Of a stretch of DNA of 64,000 nt, positions 16,129 through 25,268 are shown in pieces; the first letter of the stretch is position 1, and each line of letters starts with the position of its first letter. The stretch comes from CAIYXB01 sp038146805 (GTDB lineage Bacteria; Cyanobacteriota; Vampirovibrionia; LMEP-6097), in the NCBI GenBank assembly GCA_038146805.1, contig JAYQSH010000008.1:23669-87668 (forward strand), written 5' to 3'. The notes below the pieces were generated by a model. The model was not told the origin of the DNA and ran no database searches. It worked only from the letters and a program-made list of their open reading frames with translations. Both the position numbers and the translations under genes were made by a program.

Positions 16129-16360
16129 GGGCGTGCTTCCAAACCCGTAATAAGTATCTCGAGTCTTTAGATTTGGGCATAAGTAGGGTTTGGTTAGACA
16201 CGCCTAACAAAAGAATCAAACACCGTCGCTTAGTGAGTTTCACGCAGTGAAACAAGCTAAGCGTAAGGTCGTTTGTGGGACTGATTTCTGACCCCATTTG
16301 CTAGTGATTTTAACATTTCACTGTATTTTAAAATTCAAAATGGGGTTTGGAATCAGTCCC
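16129..16360 (+). repeat. 232-bp three-hairpin repeat, copy A
   Basis: This unit recurs in inverted orientation at 52245-52476 with near-identical sequence. It holds three successive hairpins. The first pairs gggcgtgcttccaaaccc with agggtttggttagacacgcc. The second, 16227-16263, pairs cgcttagtgagtttcac with gtgaaacaagctaagcg around a 3-base loop. The third is the 84-bp palindromic unit at 16277-16360, which also occurs alone at 49494-49577. No protein is encoded. The structure suggests a mobile palindromic or BIME-like element. Confidence 0.8.
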
Positions 16361-16393
16361 CTAATAGAGATTAAGTAGTTTTTAGACCAAAGA

Positions 16394-16600
16394 TTAACTA
16401 GCTTTTTTACTATACTTTTTCTTGAATTTATCGATTCTACCAGCAGTATCTACAACCTTATTAGTACCAGCATAAAAAGGGTGACAGCTAGAGCAAATCT
16501 CTACTCTAAGTGAGTCTAACGTTGATTCAAGTTGAAATTCTGCACCGCAAATACAAGAAGCGGTAATAATTTGTGTTTCTGGATGAATATCAGTTTTCAT
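16394..16600 (-). CDS. rpmE: 50S ribosomal protein L31 (zinc-binding type)
   Basis: The 68 residues are typical for bL31. The zinc ligands are Cys16 and Cys18 (SCICG) and Cys36 and Cys39 (EICSSCHPFY), so this is the C+ form. The pattern HPFYAGTNKVVDTAGRIDKF is characteristic. The gene stands alone on the minus strand between the three-hairpin repeat and coiled-coil genes. Confidence 0.96.
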   Translation of the reverse strand: MKTDIHPETQIITASCICGAEFQLESTLDSLRVEICSSCHPFYAGTNKVVDTAGRIDKFKKKYSKKAS

Positions 16601-16797
16601 AAGACATTAATATTAACATATTAGCCAAGGCTAGATATAGTAGCAAATACTCATTTTTAATTTTTTGTTTATAAAAACCAGGTGCTGTAAACAAATTTTA
16701 AAAAAAGGCTTTCAGATGCCAATAAAAGCAAAGTTTAATGCTTGTCAAGGATGACTTAGACGAGTAGCGCAATTAAAGAAATTTGTAAACACAGTAG

Positions 16798-17178
16798 TTA
16801 GCTGTAAATCTTAGGTAATACAGGCTCTTTGATTTTGTCAGCACCAGACAATTGAATTATGCTTTGTTGCTTTTGACATAAAGCCTCATAATCTTGTAAC
16901 TGTTGATCGAGTTTTTTGTTTAACTCAATGATTTTATGCAACTCATCATATAAAGATTTTAATTCTTTTTCACGCTCACTAAGCTGCCATTCAAGCTTTT
17001 GAATTTCAAAACTTTTTTCGTCTAGCTCTTTTTGAATAAGGTTTATTTCTTCTTGATATTTGGTTAAAACATCATCTTGTTTTTCACGAATAAAACTCTG
17101 AGTATCCTCATAGCCAATCTGCCATAAAGAATCAAAACCTGTTAAGTCAGTATCAGAATGATCAGGGAAACTAGCCAT
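16798..17178 (-). CDS. Hypothetical coiled-coil protein (~126 residues)
   Basis: The family is not recognised. I chose the ATG at 17178 (MASFPDHSDTDLTGF); the frame stays open to 17214 but those codons are low-complexity. The first ~45 residues contain FDSLWQIGYEDTQSFIREKQ, followed by a continuous heptad coiled coil (~50-115). It is divergent from a second coiled-coil gene starting at 17289, and the 110 bases between must hold both promoters. The two may function together, but this is inference. Confidence 0.6.
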   Translation of the reverse strand: MASFPDHSDTDLTGFDSLWQIGYEDTQSFIREKQDDVLTKYQEEINLIQKELDEKSFEIQKLEWQLSEREKELKSLYDELHKIIELNKKLDQQLQDYEALCQKQQSIIQLSGADKIKEPVLPKIYS

Positions 17179-17288
17179 TAAGGATATTTTAATTTTATAT
17201 AGTATTTTCGTCAATACTTATGAATTTCTTTTAACAATAAAAGCCGGGAAACTCTAAGACTTAATTGTTAAAATAGTTATACAAAGTT

Positions 17289-18330
17289 ATGAGTTCACAA
17301 GATACAAAAGAAAAATCGCAAAAAGCAAAAATCTTAGAAGAAGTTTTTGAAGAATACCAAGATAAGAAAAACTCACTTGCAAGTAGCGCGAACTCATTAG
17401 TGAAATCAAAAGATTTTGAAAATCAATTACAAAAAATAGAACAACAACTAACTGCACTTATTGATAGACAAAAAAACGGTGTATCTGCTGAATTTAATGC
17501 TCTTATGGATGGCTATGTTAATAAAGCAAATGAAAGCCAAGAATTTAAAGTTAAAGCAAATCATATTGAGTCATTATATGAAGATCTAAATTTGGAGTTT
17601 AAAACTGTAAAAGAAGAAAATAAAAAAGTTAAGTACGATCTTGAGGCTGCTAAAGAAGCCCTAAGAATGTCTGAGCTAGATATCAAAAGAATTAAAAAAC
17701 GAACTAAATCAAAATCGTAATAGTTTTGAAGAACAAATAGCTATTTTAACTGAAGAAAGAGATCGTTTTAGAAATAAGCTCAAAGAAGTTCAAACTCAAA
17801 ATGACGAAAACATTCAAAGCTACAACACTATCAAGTCAGAGCTTTTAGAGCAAAGATATAAAATGAAACAAATTGATCAAGAAAGAAAGGTTGAAGAAGA
17901 ATCAAAACAACGCAATCAAAGAGAAACAGAAAAACTCATTGATGAATTAAAAGAAAAACTCGACTTACGTACAAGAGAGGTTGAATATAAAGATGCATTA
18001 TTAAACCAGCTCATTAAACAGGTTTCTGTAGAGGATAACTTAGAAGCAAAGCTAAATCTTGACTTTCAACAAAATCCTGCAAGACAAAAAACTGAAAATC
18101 ATATTGCACAAGAAACCCCAAAAGCAAATGTTTTTCAAAAACCTCAAAAAATTGAATATCATCAAAATGCAAACTCTCAGCAAAATCTAGAGGCACAAAA
18201 CTCTGCGCAAGAACACATTGAAGAAACTCCTGAGCCTAAAAAACCAATGTCTTTAAAAGAACGTATCAAAGAAAAAATCTTAAAACCAACACGAGGTGCT
18301 TCATTGTGGGGTCCCTTCAGAAGAAAATAA
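17289..18330 (+). CDS. Long coiled-coil protein, split by one frameshift
   Basis: Two open frames (17289-17720 and the frame carrying 17863-18330) join into one coiled-coil protein of about 346 residues. Reading across AAAA at 17685-17688 with one base fewer gives SELDIKELKNELNQNRNSFEEQ and stays open to 18330. The C-terminal ~50 residues are basic and proline-containing (KKPMSLKERIKEKILKPTRG). The stop is immediately followed by the amidase GTG, so the genes form an operon with possible coupling. The break may be a sequencing indel or a real mutation. The function is unknown; an envelope or division role is possible given the amidase neighbour. Confidence 0.6.
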
Positions 18331-19163
18331 GTGGGATTTTTAGCTTATCCACCAAAAAAACACAAAACAGATAGTTCAACTATTTTTTTTATTGGTTCAG
18401 CCTTAAAGCACTGTAAAATCAACGGTGAAAAAATATCATTATTCGCAAATGGTAATTTTTGTCCTTGTCTTCAACTTACAGAAGGTAAAAATCTTTTTGA
18501 ATTAGAACTAGATAATGAAGTGCATCAGCTAGAGATTGAAGCTATAGCAAAGAGCCTAGAAAAAAACACACATGAATTTCTAGCTTATAAAGGCAGAAAC
18601 ATAAAAGAAAACTTTACTAATATCTGCATCGATCCGGGTCATGGTGGCTCTCAAAATGGAACACAGTCACCAACAGGTATTAAAGAAAAAACCTTAATTT
18701 AGAATTAGCTAAAAACTTAAAAGCAACGCTTCTAAAAAAAGGCTTTAAAGTATTTTTAACAAGAGAAACTGATATTGATTTAAGCTTAGAAGCAAGGGTC
18801 AATATAGCAAAAGAACAAAAAGCCGATTTATTTATTTCACTACATCATAATGCCATACCTGATCATCTAGACCCAATAGAGCATCATGGCTTTTCTGTGC
18901 ATTACTATTTTGAACATAGTTTTAATTTCGCAAAAGAACTTAGTCGTTATATGTCAACAAAATTAAATATGAAAAACAACTCAGCCATTAGACAAAATTT
19001 ATATCTTTGTCGAGAAAATGATTTTTGCCAGAGTATATTAATTGAAAATGGCTATTTAATTCACCCACTAGAAAGCGAAATCATTACCAGCAAAGAATTT
19101 CAAGATGATTTTTGTCAAAATATGGCTGAATTTATATCTAATTGTTCAAAAAATAGTTTTTAA
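18331..19163 (+). CDS. N-acetylmuramoyl-L-alanine amidase (Amidase_3/AmiC type), frameshifted
   Basis: This zinc amidase cleaves the peptide from peptidoglycan glycan strands. Zinc ligands are visible as His in CIDPGHGGSQNG, Glu in the following helix, and His in LFISLHHNA; later comes an ENGYLIHPLES segment. The catalytic domain begins near residue 95, after an ~90-residue N-terminal part of unknown fold without an evident signal peptide. The reading frame breaks at about 18694-18699: one added A restores TLNLELAKNLKATLL and continuous coding to 19163. The start is GTG at 18331, immediately after the coiled-coil gene stop. It is probably functional in life if the shift is a sequencing error. 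Confidence 0.8.
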
Positions 19164-19186
19164 TAATTACTCAATAAATTTTTCGC

Positions 19187-19252
19187 TATAATGTTAATGT
19201 TTTTAATAAACATAAAAAATATTAAGAGATTCGTTGCTTTGACAATCTCTTA
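19187..19252 (+). promoter_or_regulatory. Probable nadB promoter and leader hairpin
   Basis: TATAAT at 19187-19192 lies about 75 bases before nadB. The leader contains a perfect 9-bp stem, taagagatt (19223-19231) with aatctctta (19244-19252), followed by an A tract rather than a U tract. It is therefore not an ordinary plus-strand terminator and could be a regulatory hairpin close to the ribosome site. Function is inferred only. Confidence 0.4.
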
Positions 19253-19267
19253 TAAAAAAAAATCACT

Positions 19268-20806
19268 ATGATCAAAGAAAAATATGATGTCATAATTGTC
19301 GGAGCAGGAATTGCAGGATTAAATTTAGCAAGGCAATTAGCTGACGCTGGCAAAAAAGTTTTTTTAGCAACAAAAGAAGCTGTAACAGAAGGTTCCTCTA
19401 AATATGCTCAAGGTGGCATTGCAGTTGCAAATTTTGAAAGAAACCCAGATGCTATTAAAAGTCATATAGCTGATACTTTAAATGTTGCCTGCGGACTTGC
19501 TGATGAAAATGTAGTTGAAAATGTAATAAAAAAAGGCTGGAGTGAACTTAAAGAGCTACTAAGTTTAGGTTGTGAATTTGATGCAGACAATAATATTGAA
19601 GCTGCACATAGTGACAAAAGAGTTTTTCATAATGGCGATGCTACTGGTAGAGAAATTATTCGAGTCTTACTTGATTGTGTTTCAAGATCACAAAAAGTTG
19701 ATATCTCTCAAGGAACTGAAACTCTTAGTTTAATAAAAGACCTTGCTGAAAACAAAATCATTGGTGTCAATTTTTCAAATATTGCTGGTGAATGCTATGA
19801 TATTTTTGCTGATAATATTGTTTTAGCAAGTGGTGGCTATGCAGGACTGTACAAAGAACACACCTGCCCAAGTATACTCACTGGAGATGCAATTGCACTT
19901 GCCTATGACGCTGGAGCAAAGATTGAAAATCTAGAATTTGTACAATTTCATCCAACTGTTTTTATCAAAGGTAACTTTTTAATTTCTGAAGCATTGCGTG
20001 GTGCTGGAGCAAAACTTTTAAACAACAAAAAAGAAGCTTTTGCTCATAAGTTTCACAAAGATGCCGAGCTTGCCCCAAGAGATATTTTAGTAAAAACAAT
20101 AAATATCGAAATGAAAAACCAAGCAGATGCATTTGTATACTTAGATGCAACGATGATTGAGAATATAGAAAATAAATTTCCTAATATTTACAAATATTGT
20201 TTTGATAATGGTTTTGATATGAAAAAAGATTTAATACCAGTCAGACCAGCGGCACACTATTCTATTGGTGGAATTAAATCAAATTTATCAGGCGAAACTT
20301 CAATACAAGGTTTATATGTTTTAGGCGAAGCCGCTTCAAACGGTTTACATGGAGCAAATAGGCTTGCTTCAAACTCTTTACTTGAATGTGTGGTGATGGC
20401 TAGGTTTTTATCAAGTGTATTAATTGCAAAACAAACAAATTTCAATTACGCTTCTGATTATGATTACTGCTCTAGTTACGAATTTATTGAAACTTTTCAA
20501 GAAAAAGAAAAATACAAAGAAAATTTAGAGGATATTCGAACAGTACTTAGTAAAAATATTGGTATTGAAAGAAGACAAAAAACTTTACAGAGCACTTTAA
20601 AATATTTAGAATCATTGCCTAACTACAAAGAAAAAACTGTGGCAATTTTACTGTGCAAATCAGCTTTACAAAGAAAAGAATCAAGAGGATGTCATTTTAG
20701 AGTTGATGCACCAAAAACTCTTGCTCAATATAAACACTCAACTATTATTTCCAAAGATAAACAAGTACTAAAAAAAGCGGAGCCAAGTTTAGAGCTAAGC
20801 TCTTAA
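19268..20806 (+). CDS. nadB: L-aspartate oxidase
   Basis: NadB oxidises L-aspartate to iminoaspartate, the first step of de novo NAD synthesis. The 512-residue length fits. An FAD-binding VGAGIAGLNLA motif is near residues 10-20. Further family motifs are TEGSSKYAQGGIAVA, DATGREIIRVLL, FVQFHPTVF and the catalytic-region RPAAHYSIGGIKSN, followed by GLHGANRLASNSLLECVV. No nadA or nadC is adjacent. gltX follows 20 bases later but has its own close TATAAT box. Confidence 0.96.
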   Translation: MIKEKYDVIIVGAGIAGLNLARQLADAGKKVFLATKEAVTEGSSKYAQGGIAVANFERNPDAIKSHIADTLNVACGLADENVVENVIKKGWSELKELLSLGCEFDADNNIEAAHSDKRVFHNGDATGREIIRVLLDCVSRSQKVDISQGTETLSLIKDLAENKIIGVNFSNIAGECYDIFADNIVLASGGYAGLYKEHTCPSILTGDAIALAYDAGAKIENLEFVQFHPTVFIKGNFLISEALRGAGAKLLNNKKEAFAHKFHKDAELAPRDILVKTINIEMKNQADAFVYLDATMIENIENKFPNIYKYCFDNGFDMKKDLIPVRPAAHYSIGGIKSNLSGETSIQGLYVLGEAASNGLHGANRLASNSLLECVVMARFLSSVLIAKQTNFNYASDYDYCSSYEFIETFQEKEKYKENLEDIRTVLSKNIGIERRQKTLQSTLKYLESLPNYKEKTVAILLCKSALQRKESRGCHFRVDAPKTLAQYKHSTIISKDKQVLKKAEPSLELSS

Positions 20807-20813
20807 TATAGCT

Positions 20814-20819
20814 TATAAT
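20814..20819 (+). promoter_or_regulatory. TATAAT box seven bases before the gltX start
   Basis: The hexamer ends at 20819 and the ATG is at 20827, so the expected transcription start falls on or one base before the initiation codon. No Shine-Dalgarno block is present. A leaderless gltX transcript is the natural reading, besides any read-through from nadB. Confidence 0.5.
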
Positions 20820-20826
20820 AGAGATC

Positions 20827-22272
20827 ATGACTGAGGTTATCACACGAATTGCACCAAGTCCAACAGGTAATTTACACTTGGGAACGGTACGCACGGCATT
20901 GTATAATTTACTTTTTGCAAAAGCACATAATGGTAAATTTTTCTTTAGATTAGAAGATACTGACAAACAAAGAAGCACAAAAGAATTTGAAGAAGAAATT
21001 ATTAATGGTTTTAAATGGCTTGGTATTTCTTGGGATGCACCTGAAAATTTAGAACATGAAAATGGCATGCTAAGACAATCAAAAAGAGAAGCTAGACACC
21101 ATGAATTAATTAAAGATTTATTAGAGAAAAAGCTTGCCTATAAATGTTTTGCAAGCCCAGAAGAATTAGATGCATTACGCGCCTCACAAAGAAAAAACAA
21201 AGAACCTGAAGGTTATGATAATCGATCAAGAAATTTAACTGCTGCAGAAATAAAGACTTATGAAGAACAAGGATTAAAATATGTAATAAGATTAAACCTT
21301 GGCTTAGATAGAGATATCAAATGGGATGATTTAGTTCGTGGACCTATGTCTATTAACACAAAAGACTTAGGCGGTGATCCTGTTATTCAAAAATTTAATG
21401 GACAAGTTTTATATAATTTTGCTGTTGTTGTAGATGATAATGATATGCAAGTAAGCCATGTAATACGTGGTGAAGATCACTTAACAAACACAGCAAAACA
21501 AATTGCCATATACGAAACACTAAACTTTCCTATTCCAAATTTCGCACACTTACCTTTAATATTTACCAAAGACAAACAAAAACTCTCAAAAAGAAAACAT
21601 GGTGATATAGCAGGGGTTGATAAATACAAAAAAGAAGGCTATCTAGCTCAAGCACTAAATAACTATTTAGTTGCAACAAGTTATACAGACACACAAAACG
21701 CTGAAAGAGAGGTTTATACTCTTGAAGAATTAAAAGAAAGTTTTGCACATCAAGGTATTTCAAAAAGCCCTGCCATTTATGATATTCAAAAACTTAATTG
21801 GTTTAACCGAGAATATATAGCAAAGCTAAGCAATGAAGAGGTTTTTGACTTATGCAAAAACTTTTTAACATACCCGCTTGCAGAAAAATTTGCCCCAGAG
21901 CAATTAATGCAGTTGCTTGAAGCGATTAGAGGCAACTTAAACAATTTTTCTGAAATAAATAATGAAGTAAATTATTTTTTTGTGATGCCTGAAACAGCAG
22001 AGAAGCTCAAAAAATTTCTTGTTGAAGGCAAAAATCTTTTAGAACAATTAGTAAACAATATCGAAGCGGATTTATATGATTTTTCATGTGCACAAGCACT
22101 AAAAAACTCTATAAATGAGCTTGGTACCTCTATGGAACTGTCTGGAAAAGCTTTGTTCTTTCCGATTAGAATAGCCTTAAGCGCTAGGTCAGCTGGACCA
22201 GATTTAGGCTTAATCATGAAATTTTTAGGCAAAACAGAAGTGCTTACTAGGTTAAAAAAAGCCATAAGCTAA
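20827..22272 (+). CDS. gltX: Glutamyl-tRNA synthetase
   Basis: This class I synthetase charges tRNA-Glu and, where GatCAB is used, tRNA-Gln. It is 481 residues, the usual length. The HIGH signature is in RIAPSPTGNLHLGTVRTALY at the N-terminus, the GEDHLTNTAKQ motif is near residue 221, and the KMSKS equivalent reads KLSKRKHGD near residue 256. The anticodon-binding C-terminal region ends DLGLIMKFLGKTEVLTRLKKA. The gene is intact, with no unusual features besides the near-leaderless start. Confidence 0.97.
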   Translation: MTEVITRIAPSPTGNLHLGTVRTALYNLLFAKAHNGKFFFRLEDTDKQRSTKEFEEEIINGFKWLGISWDAPENLEHENGMLRQSKREARHHELIKDLLEKKLAYKCFASPEELDALRASQRKNKEPEGYDNRSRNLTAAEIKTYEEQGLKYVIRLNLGLDRDIKWDDLVRGPMSINTKDLGGDPVIQKFNGQVLYNFAVVVDDNDMQVSHVIRGEDHLTNTAKQIAIYETLNFPIPNFAHLPLIFTKDKQKLSKRKHGDIAGVDKYKKEGYLAQALNNYLVATSYTDTQNAEREVYTLEELKESFAHQGISKSPAIYDIQKLNWFNREYIAKLSNEEVFDLCKNFLTYPLAEKFAPEQLMQLLEAIRGNLNNFSEINNEVNYFFVMPETAEKLKKFLVEGKNLLEQLVNNIEADLYDFSCAQALKNSINELGTSMELSGKALFFPIRIALSARSAGPDLGLIMKFLGKTEVLTRLKKAIS

Positions 22273-22386
22273 AACACTTTTTATTAAGTTCTAATACAAA
22301 TAATGTATAAAGATAAAATCATAGTAATACTTTTGATTTAGGCTTTATTTGTTTTTAAAAAGGATTATGATTACTATGGTGAATTT

Positions 22387-23058
22387 ATGAAAACCCTTTA
22401 TACAGTTTTATTGATATTGATTCTTTTTCCACAAATGGCTTTTACAAAAAGCTATAAATTAAAAGCAACTAATTATTATTCTATGCTTTCAAGTTTAGAT
22501 ACTAGAGTAGTTGAACTAAACGGAGATGACATAAAGTTAAAAGTTTTTGAGCTTGCAAACAAAGAAAAATCTCCCTACCCTATAGGATCAGAATTCGTTG
22601 GTAAAATTACAAAAAAGAAAGCTCCTAAAAGATTTTATAGAGATGAATATTGGATGGTACAAATCTCCAAAGTAGTATACCCAGATGGTTCTATAAAAAA
22701 TGATGATTTAAAATTTAAAATTCACCCAAGACCATTTATCAATTCAGAAAGAATTTTTGTAAGTACAGTTGATGTTGCAGCGTTTACACTTGGAGTTGTT
22801 TTTGATGCAACAATAGTTGGCTTACCAGTTTCAAGAGGTGGCTATGGAATTTTGTATAGTAGCTTAGAAGTAAAGCACAGAAAAGAAAATACTTCAAAAA
22901 CAAAAGCTGCCATAGTTGGTTTTGCAAAAGGTTTAGTTTTTCCAATTCCACAATTACTTGCTAAAGGTAAAGATCTGGAAAAACTTACTTTAGGGTCACA
23001 TATTTATATAGCTAAAGAAGGTCGCGGCAAAAGTATCGACGCTTATTTAAGAGTTTAA
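22387..23058 (+). CDS. Secreted protein of unknown function (223 residues)
   Basis: It begins with a signal peptide (MKTLYTVLLILILFPQMAFT). The mature part is beta-rich and basic and includes GSEFVGKITKKKAPKRFYRD and KVVYPDGSIKNDDLKF, a layout seen in periplasmic or outer-membrane-associated beta proteins that I cannot assign. A hydrophobic, small-residue stretch near residues 122-145 (VDVAAFTLGVVFDATIVGLP) could be a membrane segment. It is convergent with ddl, with 12 bases of overlap at the 3' ends. Confidence 0.6.
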   Translation: MKTLYTVLLILILFPQMAFTKSYKLKATNYYSMLSSLDTRVVELNGDDIKLKVFELANKEKSPYPIGSEFVGKITKKKAPKRFYRDEYWMVQISKVVYPDGSIKNDDLKFKIHPRPFINSERIFVSTVDVAAFTLGVVFDATIVGLPVSRGGYGILYSSLEVKHRKENTSKTKAAIVGFAKGLVFPIPQLLAKGKDLEKLTLGSHIYIAKEGRGKSIDAYLRV

Positions 23059-24021
23059 ACTTATAATTTCAACTAATTTTTCATAGCTAATATTTGCATG
23101 CAAGGCTTGGGCAGGCGCATCGCTAAGTTCTGTCATACCAGGCAGAGTATTGAGCTCTAAAATAAATGGCTCTTTGCTTGCCTTATCAACCAGAAAATCA
23201 ATACGAGCAAGCCCACTTAAATCAAGTGCCAGATAGGCTTTTAGTGCTAGTTGATGAATCTGCTCTTGTAATTTTTGTCCAAGACTAGCAGGTAAAATAA
23301 ACTCAGTCATACCTTTTGTATATTTTGCTTCGTAGTCATAAAATTCTTTTTTAGGTCTAAGTTCTAATAAGGGTAAAGAAATAAGATTATGTTCTTTATC
23401 AATATAAATATACTCTTGATTTTGCAAATCAAGATTTAATGGATTATTTTCAATATCATAATTAATAATAGAAGCAGTAAGTTCAAAACCTTTTACAAAT
23501 CTTTCTATTAAATACTCAGAAAGATCAATTGAGTTTTGTGCAACAAAATTTTGCAACTCAATTTTTGAGTTAAATTTTTCAATCCCCACACTGGATCCCT
23601 CACAATTAGGTTTTAATATATATTCATTTTCAACCAAATTCTCAAGATTACTATGTGAAGTTAAAATTGGTAATTCATTTGCAAATAAAATCTGTTTAGT
23701 CTTCTTTTTGTTCATGCAAATTGCACTTTGCATGACACGAGCACCTGTATAAGGAAGCTCTATCATCTCTAAAAGCCCCTGTAAACAACCATCTTCTCCA
23801 TATCTACCGTGAGTTGTCAGAAATGCAAGATCATAATTATTAGTTTTATGTTTTTCCACTAATTCAATAATTGAATCTGTGTTTTTGAGATCAAATAATT
23901 CTATGTTTTTATAGTTCAATTTTTGAAAAGCGTTAAAAACATTATTACCAGAACGTAAGGCAACTTCTCTTTCATTGGAAAAACCACCAGTTAATATTAT
24001 GATTTTTTTTTCTGTAAACAT
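23047..24021 (-). CDS. ddl: D-alanine--D-alanine ligase
   Basis: Ddl makes the D-Ala-D-Ala dipeptide for peptidoglycan. The 324-residue ATP-grasp protein shows GGFSNEREVALRSG at the N-terminus, THGRYGEDGCLQGLLE, the ATP-grasp PNCEGSSVGIEKF segment, and the C-terminal ARIDFLVDKASKEPFILELN followed by TLPGMTELS (metal-binding Glu and Asn). It is read on the minus strand two bases after bioB, forming the end of a minC-minD-minE-bioB-ddl run. Confidence 0.95.
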   Translation of the reverse strand: MFTEKKIIILTGGFSNEREVALRSGNNVFNAFQKLNYKNIELFDLKNTDSIIELVEKHKTNNYDLAFLTTHGRYGEDGCLQGLLEMIELPYTGARVMQSAICMNKKKTKQILFANELPILTSHSNLENLVENEYILKPNCEGSSVGIEKFNSKIELQNFVAQNSIDLSEYLIERFVKGFELTASIINYDIENNPLNLDLQNQEYIYIDKEHNLISLPLLELRPKKEFYDYEAKYTKGMTEFILPASLGQKLQEQIHQLALKAYLALDLSGLARIDFLVDKASKEPFILELNTLPGMTELSDAPAQALHANISYEKLVEIISLNS

Positions 24022-24023
24022 TT

Positions 24024-24977
24024 TTAAGACATTATTTCCATGCCAAGTTTTTCCATCATAGATTTATCTTTGTCTTTTCCTTGTAAAGGAGTTGTTAAAA
24101 GCTTTTCACCGGTATGTATACTATTAGCTCCAGCAATAAAACAAAAAGCTTGCAAACTTTCTTTCATCATATTTCTACCAGCAGAAAGTCTAATACGAGT
24201 TTTTGGCATAAAAATTCTAGTCGTCGCAATTAAACGCACCAAGTCAATTTCATCAATTGGATCAGCCGCTTCAAGTGGTGTACCTGCAATAGGAACCAAA
24301 ACATTGATTGGTACGGAAGAAGGTTGAGGATCCATTTTCACTAAAGTTTCAAGCATTGATAACCTATCATCTAACTGCTCACCCATTCCTAAAATACCAC
24401 CACAACACACTTCTATACCTGCATCTTGCACGTTTTTGATGGTGTCTAATCTATCTTGAAAAGTTCTTGTTGTTATCACTTGAGCGTAAAAATCTTCAGA
24501 AGTATCAATATTATGGTTATAACTATGTAAACCAGCTTCTTTAAGCTGCTGTGCTTGTTCTTTGCTTAGCATACCAAGAGTAACGCATGGCTCCATTTGC
24601 ATTTCTTTTACTTCTTTAACCATATTCAAAACTTGAGTAAATTGCTCATTATTCGGAGCCTCTCTCCAAGCCGCCCCCATACAAAAACGAGTAGAACCAT
24701 TAGCTTTAGCCTTTCGTGCTTCTTCTAAAACTTTTTCAGTGTCGCTTAGAGGCTCATATTGTAAACCAGTATTATTGCGAGCAGATTGTGAACAATATTT
24801 ACAGTCTTCAGGGCATGCACCAGTTTTAATACTACTCAAAGTACAAAATTGAACAGAATTTTGATTATTGTTTTCTCTATGAACACTTTGAGCCTGAAAA
24901 ATTAAATCAGGTAAGGCTAGGTGATAAATCTTTTTTATTTCTTCTTGAAGATTTTGCTTTTGTGTTAGTGTCTGCAT
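24024..24977 (-). CDS. bioB: Biotin synthase
   Basis: This radical SAM enzyme inserts sulfur into dethiobiotin. The 317-residue protein has the radical SAM cluster motif CPEDCKYC in SIKTGACPEDCKYCSQSARN (about residues 48-67). Further conserved segments are FCMGAAWREAP, YNHNIDTS, CCGGILGMGE and ARSAG-like RLSAGRNMM. The start at 24977 overlaps the minE 3' end by 71 bases. The conserved BioB N-terminus (IYHLALPDLIFQAQSVHREN) begins near residue 17, so a much later start is not possible. Confidence 0.96.
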   Translation of the reverse strand: MQTLTQKQNLQEEIKKIYHLALPDLIFQAQSVHRENNNQNSVQFCTLSSIKTGACPEDCKYCSQSARNNTGLQYEPLSDTEKVLEEARKAKANGSTRFCMGAAWREAPNNEQFTQVLNMVKEVKEMQMEPCVTLGMLSKEQAQQLKEAGLHSYNHNIDTSEDFYAQVITTRTFQDRLDTIKNVQDAGIEVCCGGILGMGEQLDDRLSMLETLVKMDPQPSSVPINVLVPIAGTPLEAADPIDEIDLVRLIATTRIFMPKTRIRLSAGRNMMKESLQAFCFIAGANSIHTGEKLLTTPLQGKDKDKSMMEKLGMEIMS

Positions 24978-25257
24978 GGTTAGTAAGAGTTCCTCTGTTT
25001 AATAATGGCACTGTCGCTGAGATAAATGCTCGTCTATTACCTTGAGATTTTATCATACACTCCGCCGATTCGCTATCTATATCAAAATATTTAGAAGCGA
25101 CCTTCAAAAGCTCTAACTTCATTTCCTCAACGACCGCTGGCGGCATTTGATATCTATCATGCACAACCATAAGCTTCATTCGATTAGCGGCGATATTGCC
25201 ACTTGCCTGAGCTTCGTCATTATTACCAAATATCCAGTTAATTATATTTTTAATCAT
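24907..25257 (-). CDS. minE: Cell division topological specificity factor MinE
   Basis: MinE drives MinD oscillation and thereby places the division septum. The N-terminal amphipathic helix (MIKNIINWIFG) and the MinD-binding segment with RMKLMVVHDRYQMPP are visible. The dimerisation domain ends near ISATVPLLNRG (about residue 90). A basic tail of ~26 residues (THADTNTKAKSSRRNKK in outline) extends beyond the usual ~90-residue length and overlaps bioB by 71 bases. The gene follows minD by 11 bases. Confidence 0.93.
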   Translation of the reverse strand: MIKNIINWIFGNNDEAQASGNIAANRMKLMVVHDRYQMPPAVVEEMKLELLKVASKYFDIDSESAECMIKSQGNRRAFISATVPLLNRGTLTNHADTNTKAKSSRRNKKDLSPSLT

Positions 25258-25268
25258 TTTTTTTCACC

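Noticed and set aside
16277..16360. The 84-bp palindrome as an ordinary terminator
   Set aside because: It recurs in near-identical form at other sites and orientations and lacks a U tract, which fits a mobile repeat better.
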